Below the pieces are notes generated by a model, which was given only the letters and a program-made list of their open reading frames with translations, was not told the origin of the DNA and ran no database searches. A program made the translations under genes and the position numbers. From positions 1 to 33,495 of the forward strand of contig JAKAFU010000021.1 in the NCBI GenBank assembly GCA_021825865.1: 33,495 bases of DNA, given 5' to 3'. Within the stretch, counting starts at the first letter, position 1. Each line of letters opens with the position of its first letter. The stretch is from a bacterium. GTDB taxonomy: Bacteria > SZUA-79 > Acidulodesulfobacterales > Acidulodesulfobacteraceae. Shown in pieces: positions 18,218 to 25,844 of this stretch.

Positions 18218-19427
18218 TGCCTAGATTAAATATAGGCAAATACATAGCCACAACCAAAACGCCTACTACAATTCCGAGAAAGACTATAAGAGCAGGTTCC
18301 ATCATTGAAGTCAGGTTAGTTACCGCATTGTCCACCTCTTCGTCATAGTAGTCGGCAACTTTAGCCAACATTGCATCAAGGTTTCCTGTTTTTTCTCCAA
18401 CCATTATCATCTGAATTACAAGAGGAGGAAATAATCCTGTTTTGTTAATCGCGACAGAAAGCGGAGCTCCGGATGCCACATCTTCTTTTGCTTTAATTAA
18501 AGATTCTTCTATAATTTTATTTCCGCTTATTTTAGAGACTATGCCTAATGCCGATAAAATAGGAACGCCGCTTTCAATCATTGTTGAAAGGGTTCGGGAA
18601 AACCTTGCGATAGAAACTTTTTTTAACAAAAGTCCCATCAGAGGTATCTTAAGTATCAAACGGTCTATATTTCGTCTTCCGTTTTCTTTTTTATAATATG
18701 ATTTGACTAAAAAAATTATTAAACCGATAGCGACAATTATATACAATATATACGATTTAACGAAATCGCTGAAATTAATCACCTCCTGAGTAAGAGCCGG
18801 CAATTTTGCGCCTACGCTTGCAAAAAGGTTTGCGAATACAGGTATAACAAATGTTAATAATATAACTATAACTCCGAATGCAACTGACAGAACTATTATA
18901 GGATATATCATTGCACCCTTCACTTTCCTTTTAAGTTTAAGGGTTTTTTCGAAATATACCGATAATCGTCTAAAAACTTTATCTAAAACGCCTCCTTTTT
19001 CTCCCGCATCGACAAGATTTATATATAAATCGTTAAATACACGCGGAAATTTTCTGAAACTGTCGGATAAGCTTCCGCCGCTTTCTATGTTTTCTTTAAT
19101 CTTAGATAGAATTCCTTTTAAATTTTTATTTTTTTGCTGTTCTATCATTATAGAGAGACCTTGCAAGATAGGAACTCCCGAATCTACTAATGAAGAAAAC
19201 TGCCTTGTAAATATTATTAAGTCGTCATCGCTGATTTTGGTTTTAGAACTTATTTCCTTTGATGCAGTAAGCTGCATACTCAGAAATTCGCTTTTTTTAT
19301 CAACATTAATAGGATAGATATTGTTTTTATGAAGCTCATCGATAACAATTTCCGGACTCGTTGCGTCAATCTGACCGGTTATGTATTCCCCTGTTTTCTT
19401 TCTGCCTTTCCATTGATAAATAGGCAT
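18201..19427 (-). CDS. pilC: Type IV pilus inner-membrane platform protein PilC
   Basis: 408 residues, the normal PilC length. The N-terminal MPIYQWKGRKKTGEYITG is typical. Two T2SSF domains follow, each containing the FxRxLSxxxxxGVPI-type sequence (FTRQFSSLVDSGVPILQGL; FSRTLSTMIESGVPILSAL). Membrane helices lie near 170-195, 220-242 and 375-402. PilC is the membrane platform turned by the PilB and PilT motors. A purine-rich AAGGGG precedes the ATG. It is separated from pilT by 104 bases and overlaps pilS. Confidence 0.96.
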   Translation of the reverse strand: MPIYQWKGRKKTGEYITGQIDATSPEIVIDELHKNNIYPINVDKKSEFLSMQLTASKEISSKTKISDDDLIIFTRQFSSLVDSGVPILQGLSIMIEQQKNKNLKGILSKIKENIESGGSLSDSFRKFPRVFNDLYINLVDAGEKGGVLDKVFRRLSVYFEKTLKLKRKVKGAMIYPIIVLSVAFGVIVILLTFVIPVFANLFASVGAKLPALTQEVINFSDFVKSYILYIIVAIGLIIFLVKSYYKKENGRRNIDRLILKIPLMGLLLKKVSIARFSRTLSTMIESGVPILSALGIVSKISGNKIIEESLIKAKEDVASGAPLSVAINKTGLFPPLVIQMIMVGEKTGNLDAMLAKVADYYDEEVDNAVTNLTSMMEPALIVFLGIVVGVLVVAMYLPIFNLGNAIKG

Positions 19428-19531
19428 ATAATGACCACCCCTTTATAATTTTATAATATATTTATATTATAAAATAACATATTATAATTATATAATCAAT
19501 CAAATATTATTTTATAGGCACCTGTTCGCCG

Positions 19532-20749
19532 TTATAATTTATCAAAATCAATTCCCGAAAATAATACGTCGTTTGTTTTATTAAAAGAACCGTCGTTTTG
19601 ATTTTGCTGCTGCGTTCCCTTTGTTCCTGCGTTATTATTAATATTTGAAGAAGTATTATTATTTAAAGAACCGCCCTTAGACATCAAACCGGAATTAATA
19701 TTCTGTTTTAATTCATCAACATCAGAAGACCGCGAATATGCTTCAGTTTCGCTTATTATTTTATTATTAACCAACGAAGCAAGTGCCTGATTCAGCGTTT
19801 GCATACCATATTTTTCTTGTCCCAGCTGAAGTTGAGAATATATTTGATGAATTTTATTTTCTCTGATTAAATTTCTTATAGCTGCATTAGGTATCATAAT
19901 TTCAGCCGCCATAATCCTGCCAAGATTATCTATTTTCGGAATAAGGGTTTGAGACATAACGCCCACTAAGGATAGCGATAATGACGACCTGACCTGCGAC
20001 TGCTGGTCTGATGGAAATATATCTATGATTCTAGAAATAGTCTGCACGGCAGAATTGGTATGCAGGGTTCCGAAAGTTAAATGTCCCGTTTCGGCTATAG
20101 TTAATGCCGCTTCCATTGTTTCCATATCACGTATTTCGCCTATTAGAACTACATCAGGGTCTTCCCTTAAAATATGTCTTAAACTTTCTATGAAGCTATA
20201 TGAATCCTGACCTACTTCCCTCTGATTAACCAAACATGATTTATGCTGAAAAATATATTCTATAGGGTCTTCAATAGTAATGATATGTTCATGTCTTGTG
20301 GCATTTATTGAATCTATCATCGCTGCCAGAGAAGTAGTTTTGCCGGAACCGGTAGGACCGGTTACTAATATTAAACCTCTTGGAGATTTTATGATTTCTT
20401 TTATTATAGGAGGCAAACCTAGAGCGTCTATTGAAGGTATGGCATGCGGAATAACTCTGAATGCGCCTGCAATCGACCCTCTGTCAAAATATAGATTGCC
20501 TCTGAAACGCGATACCCCTTTCTGTGAAAATGAAAAATCAAGTTCGTGTGTCTCTTCAAATTTTTTCTTCTGCGCATCTGTTATGACGCTATAGCAAAGA
20601 CCTTGAGTATCGGAAGGAGACAACGACGGAAAATTAAGAGGGGCAAGGGAACCTCTAAGTCTTATTACCGGAGGCGTACCTGCCGCTATATGTAAATCTG
20701 ACGCCCCCATATCCACGGTAGTTTTTAATAAATCTGCTATTGATGACAT
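19532..20749 (-). CDS. pilT: Type IV pilus retraction ATPase PilT
   Basis: 405 residues. Walker A GPTGSGKT (131-138), Asp box EDPIEYIF, Walker B DVVLIGEIRD, His box GHLTFGTLHTN, and the PilT-specific AIRNLIRE motif (290-297), which separates it from PilB-type motors. PilT disassembles the pilus and drives twitching motility. After about residue 354 the protein has a tail rich in Asn, Gln, Gly and Ser that is not part of the conserved motor. An AAAGGA lies 7 bases before the ATG. It follows pilB after 181 bases of very AT-rich, partly repetitive DNA. Confidence 0.97.
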   Translation of the reverse strand: MSSIADLLKTTVDMGASDLHIAAGTPPVIRLRGSLAPLNFPSLSPSDTQGLCYSVITDAQKKKFEETHELDFSFSQKGVSRFRGNLYFDRGSIAGAFRVIPHAIPSIDALGLPPIIKEIIKSPRGLILVTGPTGSGKTTSLAAMIDSINATRHEHIITIEDPIEYIFQHKSCLVNQREVGQDSYSFIESLRHILREDPDVVLIGEIRDMETMEAALTIAETGHLTFGTLHTNSAVQTISRIIDIFPSDQQSQVRSSLSLSLVGVMSQTLIPKIDNLGRIMAAEIMIPNAAIRNLIRENKIHQIYSQLQLGQEKYGMQTLNQALASLVNNKIISETEAYSRSSDVDELKQNINSGLMSKGGSLNNNTSSNINNNAGTKGTQQQNQNDGSFNKTNDVLFSGIDFDKL

Positions 20750-20762
20750 TTTCTTATCCTTT

Positions 20763-20803
20763 AATAAATTAATAAATAAAAATAATAAATTAATAAATAA
20801 AAA
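20763..20803. repeat. AT-only tandem repeat in the pilB-pilT spacer
   Basis: Two copies of a 20-base sequence (AATAAATTAATAAATAAAAA) at 20763-20782 and 20784-20803 form a 21-base period. A related pair of shorter A/T tracts ending in AATAGTAT follows near 20815 and 20865. This is probably slippage-prone spacer DNA; it could bend and influence pilT transcription, but nothing more can be claimed. Confidence 0.6.
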
Positions 20804-20930
20804 ATTTAAAATAAAATAAATAGTATTAAATCATATAACCAAATAAACTAATAAGAATTTAAAATAAATAGTATCAGACGGTATTATATCATACAATTAT
20901 ACGATTATGTTATTATATTATATTATTATG

Positions 20931-22757
20931 TCATATAATTATATTATTAGTTGTTTTAAGATATTGCAGTATTTCTTCCATAGATGTTATACCAGAGATA
21001 AATTTTGCTTTTGCCGATTCGCTTAAAGTAATCATTCCATGGTTTTTAACGGCTATATTTTCAATTTCAAATTCATTTGCATTCTTATAAATTAAATCTT
21101 TAATGTCATCAGTTACCGTAAGCACTTCATATATTGCAATCCTGCCCTTATATCCGGTGTTCATACAGGCAGGGCATCCTTTAGCTTTATATAATACATT
21201 GCGTTTTATTATGTCGTCTTCAAACCCGAAACCCTTGAGCATCCGAGCGTCGGGTATATAAGGTTCTTTGCATTCAGTGCATAATTTTCTAACAAGCCTT
21301 TGCGCTATTACGAGATTAAGGCTTGATGCCACGAGAAACGGTTCAACGCCGACGTTAATCAAACGGGAAATCGTAGACGCGGCATTATTGGTATGAATAG
21401 TTGAAAGAACTAAATGACCTGTTAAAGCAGCCTTTATAGCAATTTCCGCAGTTTCTAAATCTCTTATCTCCCCTACCATTATTATATCAGGGTCCTGCCT
21501 CAAAAAAGAACGCAGCGCCTGAGCAAATGTCAAACCTATATCCTCATTAATCTGCACCTGGTTAATACCGTAAATATTATATTCTACAGGATCCTCCGCC
21601 GTAGAAATATTTACTGTTTTTTTGTTTAAATCGCTCAGGGCACTATAAAGAGTAGTTGTTTTTCCAGAACCGGTCGGTCCGGTAACTAAAATCATCCCGT
21701 ACGGTTTATGGATAGCATCCTGAAAATCGTTAAGCTGATTATCGGAGAATCCTAATTTTTTCATATCAAGCTGAAGAGAAGACTTGTCTAGTATTCTCAT
21801 AACTATTTTCTCTCCATACAGTATCGGAAGACAAGATACCCTTATATCAACTTCTTTACTTTCTACCCTGACTTTTATTCTTCCGTCCTGAGGCATTCTT
21901 CTTTCGGCTATGTCCATTTGAGACATAATTTTAATTCTTGAACTTATAGCATTTTTTAGTTGTCCCGGAACTGTCATGATTTCATTAAGTTTTCCGTCTA
22001 TCCTGAATCGCACGCGTATATTATTTTCATACGGTTCAAAATGCAAATCGCTTGCGCCTCTTCTAATTCCGTCCGATATAACTTTATTGACAAATTGGAT
22101 TATAGGTTTTTCGGAAGAAGACCTTTGTAATTCTGAAATATCAATTTCTTCATTAGCGTCCTCAATAGAAATGGAATCAATGTAGTCTTTGTGTTCCGTC
22201 AAAATACTGGAAGCATTATAATAGGTCGACAGAGCTTGATTTATTTCTGATTCCGCAGCAAGCACCACTTCAACATTAAGTCCGGTATAAAATTTGATAT
22301 CTTCGAGCACGGTGACTTTTGTAGGGTCAGAAACTGCCAGATATAAAGTATTCCCTTGTCTTTTATACGGAACCACATGATATTTTAATGCAGTATCCGG
22401 CGGAATTAATTTGATAACATCGGGCGGTATAGCCGAGGAAAGAAGATTGACGGTAGCCGCGCCGAACTCTTTTGATAAAAACGACACAAGCTCTGAATCT
22501 TTGACAAAACCCAGCTTTGAAAGCTGCTTACCAATACTGCCTCCTGTTTTTTCCTGTTCTTCAAGCGCCATTTCTAATTGATTCGCGGTAATAATATTAT
22601 TTTTAACAAGTATTTCTCCAAGTTTAGCATCTTGTAATTGTTGACCTTTTTTGATTCCGTTTCTTATCTTTTCCTGTATTAATAAAGCATTATTTATATC
22701 TTCTTTTTTTACACTGCCGTGTTTTACTAAAATTTCGCCGAGTTTTTGAGATTCCAT
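20931..22757 (-). CDS. pilB: Type IV pilus assembly ATPase PilB
   Basis: 608 residues. The N-terminal MshEN-type region begins with two similar copies of a roughly 40-residue unit, each starting KLGEILVK (residues 5 and 45). The motor has Walker A GPTGSGKT (360-367), Asp box AEDPVEYNI, Walker B DIIMVGEIRD, His box GHLVLSTIHTN and the zinc-binding cysteines 493, 496, 528 and 531, which are typical of PilB/GspE extension motors. MshEN domains can bind c-di-GMP in related ATPases; whether this one does is unknown. No Shine-Dalgarno sequence is evident before the ATG. It follows aroE after 134 bases, so it may have its own promoter. Confidence 0.96.
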   Translation of the reverse strand: MESQKLGEILVKHGSVKKEDINNALLIQEKIRNGIKKGQQLQDAKLGEILVKNNIITANQLEMALEEQEKTGGSIGKQLSKLGFVKDSELVSFLSKEFGAATVNLLSSAIPPDVIKLIPPDTALKYHVVPYKRQGNTLYLAVSDPTKVTVLEDIKFYTGLNVEVVLAAESEINQALSTYYNASSILTEHKDYIDSISIEDANEEIDISELQRSSSEKPIIQFVNKVISDGIRRGASDLHFEPYENNIRVRFRIDGKLNEIMTVPGQLKNAISSRIKIMSQMDIAERRMPQDGRIKVRVESKEVDIRVSCLPILYGEKIVMRILDKSSLQLDMKKLGFSDNQLNDFQDAIHKPYGMILVTGPTGSGKTTTLYSALSDLNKKTVNISTAEDPVEYNIYGINQVQINEDIGLTFAQALRSFLRQDPDIIMVGEIRDLETAEIAIKAALTGHLVLSTIHTNNAASTISRLINVGVEPFLVASSLNLVIAQRLVRKLCTECKEPYIPDARMLKGFGFEDDIIKRNVLYKAKGCPACMNTGYKGRIAIYEVLTVTDDIKDLIYKNANEFEIENIAVKNHGMITLSESAKAKFISGITSMEEILQYLKTTNNIII

Positions 22758-22891
22758 AATGATAACAATAAAATATTAATATATTAGGTTGTAAATCAAT
22801 TTATTATATTATCATATGTTATGCAGTCTGTTATATAAAAATTTTATCGGCACCTAAAAAAAGCCTATTTAGCCGGCAATTCTATTTAATT

Positions 22892-23785
22892 TTATTTTAA
22901 GGCGTTAACAGTAAAATCAAAATCAGGTTTTCTGCCCGTCCATATATAAAAACTTTCAATGGCCTGAAAAATGAGCATTGAAAATCCATTTGCCGTTTTA
23001 ATTTTATTTTCTTTCATAATTGACATAAACGCAGTTTCGGGAGGATTGTATGAAATGTCTATCGCATAGGCATTTTTGTTTAATTTGCTGAAAGGCAGCG
23101 ATAATATTATTTTGGCAGATTCTTCGGATGGGGTCGCGGTATTTATAATTAAATTGCAATCATCAAATGCATCTTTAATTTTACCGGAAAGAAAATCGGA
23201 AAAAGATAATGATTGAATATTTAGCCAATTATTATATTTACTCCATTCAGCCGCCGTTTCAACTAATTGAGCTGCTTTTTCTAAGTTTCTGTTTATTACA
23301 TATACGCTTGAAGCGCCCTCTTTCAGCACAGAATATAAAACAGCTTTCGCAGCGCCGCCCGCTCCGATAATTACAATTTTTGCATTATTTATATTAAAAT
23401 TGAATTCATATTTAACGCTTTTTATAAAACCGCAGCTATCGGTATTATAACCCTTGTAAATATTATTCTCCAATTTTACGGTATTTACGGCTCCTATCAT
23501 TTCTGCTTCCCGATTCAACTTATCTAAATATTTTACAACCTCTATTTTATAGGGTTTTGTGATATTGGCGCCGTCTAATTTAAGAGCCTTAAAGCCGTTA
23601 AATGCCTCCTTAAAACAATCCGGACTAATATCAAATTTTTTGTAGCAAAGATTTAATTTTAAAAGATTTCCCAGTCTGTTATGAATGAGAGGAGAAACGG
23701 AATAAGATATATTATGTCCGAATATGCCGAGAACAAAAGGGCAGACATATTTATTTTTAAGATTTTCGGAAATAATAAAATCCAT
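22892..23785 (-). CDS. aroE: Shikimate dehydrogenase
   Basis: 297 residues. The shikimate-binding SxS lies in ISYSVSPLIHN (Ser29, Ser31); the catalytic pair is Lys80 in GANITKPYK and Asp116 in YNTDSCGF. The NADP-binding glycine loop is IIGAGGAAKAVLYS, followed by INRNLEKA. It reduces 3-dehydroshikimate to shikimate in aromatic amino acid synthesis. The sequence is slightly longer than the E. coli enzyme but complete. It starts 5 bases after the DUF4388 gene and precedes pilB, so an amino acid biosynthesis gene is embedded in the pilus block. Other aro genes are not in the window. Confidence 0.95.
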   Translation of the reverse strand: MDFIISENLKNKYVCPFVLGIFGHNISYSVSPLIHNRLGNLLKLNLCYKKFDISPDCFKEAFNGFKALKLDGANITKPYKIEVVKYLDKLNREAEMIGAVNTVKLENNIYKGYNTDSCGFIKSVKYEFNFNINNAKIVIIGAGGAAKAVLYSVLKEGASSVYVINRNLEKAAQLVETAAEWSKYNNWLNIQSLSFSDFLSGKIKDAFDDCNLIINTATPSEESAKIILSLPFSKLNKNAYAIDISYNPPETAFMSIMKENKIKTANGFSMLIFQAIESFYIWTGRKPDFDFTVNALK

Positions 23786-23790
23786 GAAAT

Positions 23791-24735
23791 TCAGACCGTC
23801 AGCAGCTGTTTGAGAAGATAATCTATTTTAGCCGCTTTTTTATCATCGATAAACATGTACACATATCTTTCTATTTCATTAACAAGTTTAGTAAGGGATT
23901 GCTTGTCAGTATCAACATGACTAAAATCTACAGGAATTTTTTCGGCTTTTTTTCCTAATTGTTCATTTAATATTTTTTTAATAGAATCTACAATGTCAAC
24001 ATTCGCAGACTTAGCGCTCTGAGGCGGCTCAAGGTGAATATATCCGCTTTGCAGAAGATTATATAATGTTTTTATAATAAAAAAATCATTCTCAATGGAA
24101 AGAGCAATAATCTGATTAACCGTTCTTTTTCCGTCAATAAGGGATAAAACATTCCATATTGCAGGCGAAAGACTTAACGGTCTTGAATTGCCAGTCCTGT
24201 TTGTAACAACGGAAGGAACATATTGCTTTGAAGGTATAACTTTAGCAATTACTGAGAGTTCGTCCCTTCTTTTTTTTGTTTCTATTAGAACCGGAAGAAG
24301 ATTTATTGGAGATGCGAAATTTATAACTTCAGGAAGAGGCTTCTCGTCAAAAGAAAATTCGCCGTTAGATAAAAACAGAATGTAGTTAATAGTTTCAAGT
24401 ATATAGTTAGAAATAAAATCATTTTCTTGAGCTTTCGGAACAACGCCAAGTTTAAAAAAATATATATCAAATCCTGCCGTAGTTTTATAATAAGTTCTGT
24501 ACTTTTCAAGCATTTGAAAATAATCTTCTTTACTGATGTCTAAATATTTCATTATAAATTTTTCAAGAATAGAATTTTCCGAAATAGACAGAAAATTTAA
24601 TAAACCGTCTTTCAGAAAAAGTTTAGCCGCAAAATTATCAAAACGAAGATTTAAAACACCGGTCTTTTTTGATATATCTAAAAATTTCAATACATCAAAG
24701 AGTTCTAGATTTGTTATATTTCCTTTAACATCCAT
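23791..24735 (-). CDS. DUF4388 domain protein (PatA-N-like), possible pilus-associated regulator
   Basis: 314 residues, no signal peptide or membrane helix. The N-terminal MDVKGNITNLELFDVLKFLDISKKTGVLNLRF is typical of DUF4388, a domain frequent in Deltaproteobacteria and often linked to gliding, pili or signalling proteins. The middle (about 190-240; IWNVLSLIDGKRTVNQIIALS) resembles the winged-helix-like part found in such proteins. The C-terminus is charged and helical. No receiver or enzyme motif is visible and the function is unknown. It lies 4 bases after the small membrane protein gene and 5 bases before aroE, upstream of pilB and pilT, which makes a role in pilus control plausible but unproven. 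Confidence 0.8.
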   Translation of the reverse strand: MDVKGNITNLELFDVLKFLDISKKTGVLNLRFDNFAAKLFLKDGLLNFLSISENSILEKFIMKYLDISKEDYFQMLEKYRTYYKTTAGFDIYFFKLGVVPKAQENDFISNYILETINYILFLSNGEFSFDEKPLPEVINFASPINLLPVLIETKKRRDELSVIAKVIPSKQYVPSVVTNRTGNSRPLSLSPAIWNVLSLIDGKRTVNQIIALSIENDFFIIKTLYNLLQSGYIHLEPPQSAKSANVDIVDSIKKILNEQLGKKAEKIPVDFSHVDTDKQSLTKLVNEIERYVYMFIDDKKAAKIDYLLKQLLTV

Positions 24736-24739
24736 AATA

Positions 24740-25072
24740 TTATTTTCGAACCTCTAATTCTTTAATTAAGTGAAAAATAAATCTGTTAACTATAGCTACA
24801 AATATAGAACCGAAAAATAGAACTAAAGAAATGAGGAAATATGCCAGATCCATATTGGTCAGATATGAAATAAAAAAGAAACTTCCTGCTTCGGCTATGA
24901 AAAAAAACAGCATAAAGACGAACATAATAGCAAGCCATTTTCCTACAAAGCCTCCTGGAATCCTTTTTTTAAGAGAAGAAGCTATAACCATATTGATAAG
25001 CATTATCAGAGCCCCAAATAATATAAAAATGTAAAACAGATTTTTAAAATTTAATAAAGTTAATGATCCCAC
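24740..25072 (-). CDS. Small membrane protein of unknown function
   Basis: 110 residues with three hydrophobic helices (about 11-31, 45-69 and 76-99) and a charged C-terminus (HLIKELEVRK). I do not recognise a family. The start is GTG at 25072, chosen because a GGAGG lies 9 bases before it. It is the first gene of the minus-strand block leading to DUF4388, aroE and the pil genes, and its tight 4-base spacing to the DUF4388 gene suggests that the two products act together. Its real coding nature is supported by the strong ribosome binding site and the operon position. Confidence 0.75.
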   Translation of the reverse strand: MGSLTLLNFKNLFYIFILFGALIMLINMVIASSLKKRIPGGFVGKWLAIMFVFMLFFFIAEAGSFFFISYLTNMDLAYFLISLVLFFGSIFVAIVNRFIFHLIKELEVRK

Positions 25073-25408
25073 CTCTTAAATCCTCCAATGACATAACGTT
25101 AAATTATTTATTATAATTTATACATAAATACACAAATAGTCAATATATAAATTGTATATTTATTATACAGTTAATTATTATTTATTATATTTTTATATAT
25201 ATTATATTACATCTAAAATTTTATGCAATAAATTATTATTTAATTTTTGTCTTTTTTTATTTACAGTCTGTTTATGAATTTACATAGTCCGATAAATATA
25301 AAATTGCAATTTATTGCTTTTAATTGCGGCAATGCCGTTTATATGAAAATTTAAAATTACAATTTCCCGCTTTTAATTTAATAAATAATAGATTATAATT
25401 AAAGAATT
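25073..25408. other. Divergent intergenic region between the pil-block and xseB-block
   Basis: This is 336 bases of AT-rich DNA that must hold promoters in both directions. Minus direction: a TATAAT at 25110-25115 lies about 38 bases before the GTG of the small membrane protein gene, with no good -35. Plus direction: a TATAAT at 25394-25399 lies 9 bases before the xseB ATG, again with a poor -35 and implying an almost leaderless message. A 32-base imperfect direct repeat lies at 25294-25325 and 25347-25378, and a small palindrome CGGCA-A-TGCCG lies between the copies. I see no gene or RNA. Confidence 0.55.
25294..25378. repeat. 32-base imperfect direct repeat upstream of xseB
   Basis: The copies at 25294-25325 and 25347-25378 match at 27 of 32 positions by my count, sharing AAAATT, CAATTT and GCTTTTAATT in the same register, 53 bases apart. 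The 53-base period is about five helical turns, so a protein bound to both copies would sit on the same face. The role is unknown. Confidence 0.6.
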
Positions 25409-25717
25409 ATGAATATAAACATTAAAGATTTAAACAAATTAAGCTTTGAAGAAGCTTTAAGAAAACTCGAAGAAAATGTTGCTAATCTTGAAAAAGGCGA
25501 TCTGGGTCTTGAGGAATCGCTTAAAATCTACGAGGAAGGGGTTATATATTCTAAATATTGCATTAATAAATTAGATGCCGCCGAAAAAAAAGTTGAAGAA
25601 TTAATGTCTGATAAAAACGGCGGCATAAAAACAAAACCTTTAGATAATATAGATACGCTCGAAAATATAACTGATAACGATAATGACGATAACTCCTCCC
25701 CAAAGAAGTCTGATTAA
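25409..25717 (+). CDS. xseB: Exodeoxyribonuclease VII small subunit
   Basis: 102 residues. The signature is LSFEEALRKLEENVANLEKGDLGLEESLKIYEEGV followed by LDAAEKKVEEL, the two-helix fold that coats the large subunit XseA. Exonuclease VII degrades single-stranded DNA. XseB is usually about 80 residues; here an acidic tail (about 70-102) is added. The stop codon lies inside a 16-base tandem repeat, so the tail length may vary between strains. The gene begins the plus-strand block; xseA is not adjacent within the window. Only a weak AAAG precedes the start. Confidence 0.93.
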   Translation: MNINIKDLNKLSFEEALRKLEENVANLEKGDLGLEESLKIYEEGVIYSKYCINKLDAAEKKVEELMSDKNGGIKTKPLDNIDTLENITDNDNDDNSSPKKSD

Positions 25718-25744
25718 AAAGAAGTCTGATTAAAAAGAAGTCTG
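25705..25744 (+). repeat. 16-base tandem repeat across the xseB stop codon
   Basis: The unit GAAGTCTGATTAAAAA occurs at 25705-25720 and 25721-25736, followed by a partial third copy GAAGTCTG at 25737-25744. The first copy contains the xseB stop codon. Identical units suggest recent replication slippage. Confidence 0.9.
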
Positions 25745-25844
25745 GCAAAGCGGTGAAAAAGAAGAGACCATTACTGACAGCGTTACAGTTAATAATAAAT
25801 AATATGTTTTGCAAACCAATCTCAAAATTAAATTCTAATTTTAT

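Noticed and set aside
19508-19525. Second GCC-ATAA motif upstream of pilC resembling the one upstream of pilB
   Set aside because: It has one mismatch to the sigma-28 -10 and no TAAA at a suitable distance; the similarity may be chance.
22852-22882. Terminator after aroE (GCC and GGC followed by seven T's on the minus strand)
   Set aside because: The stem would have only three firm pairs around a 9-base loop, too weak for an intrinsic terminator.
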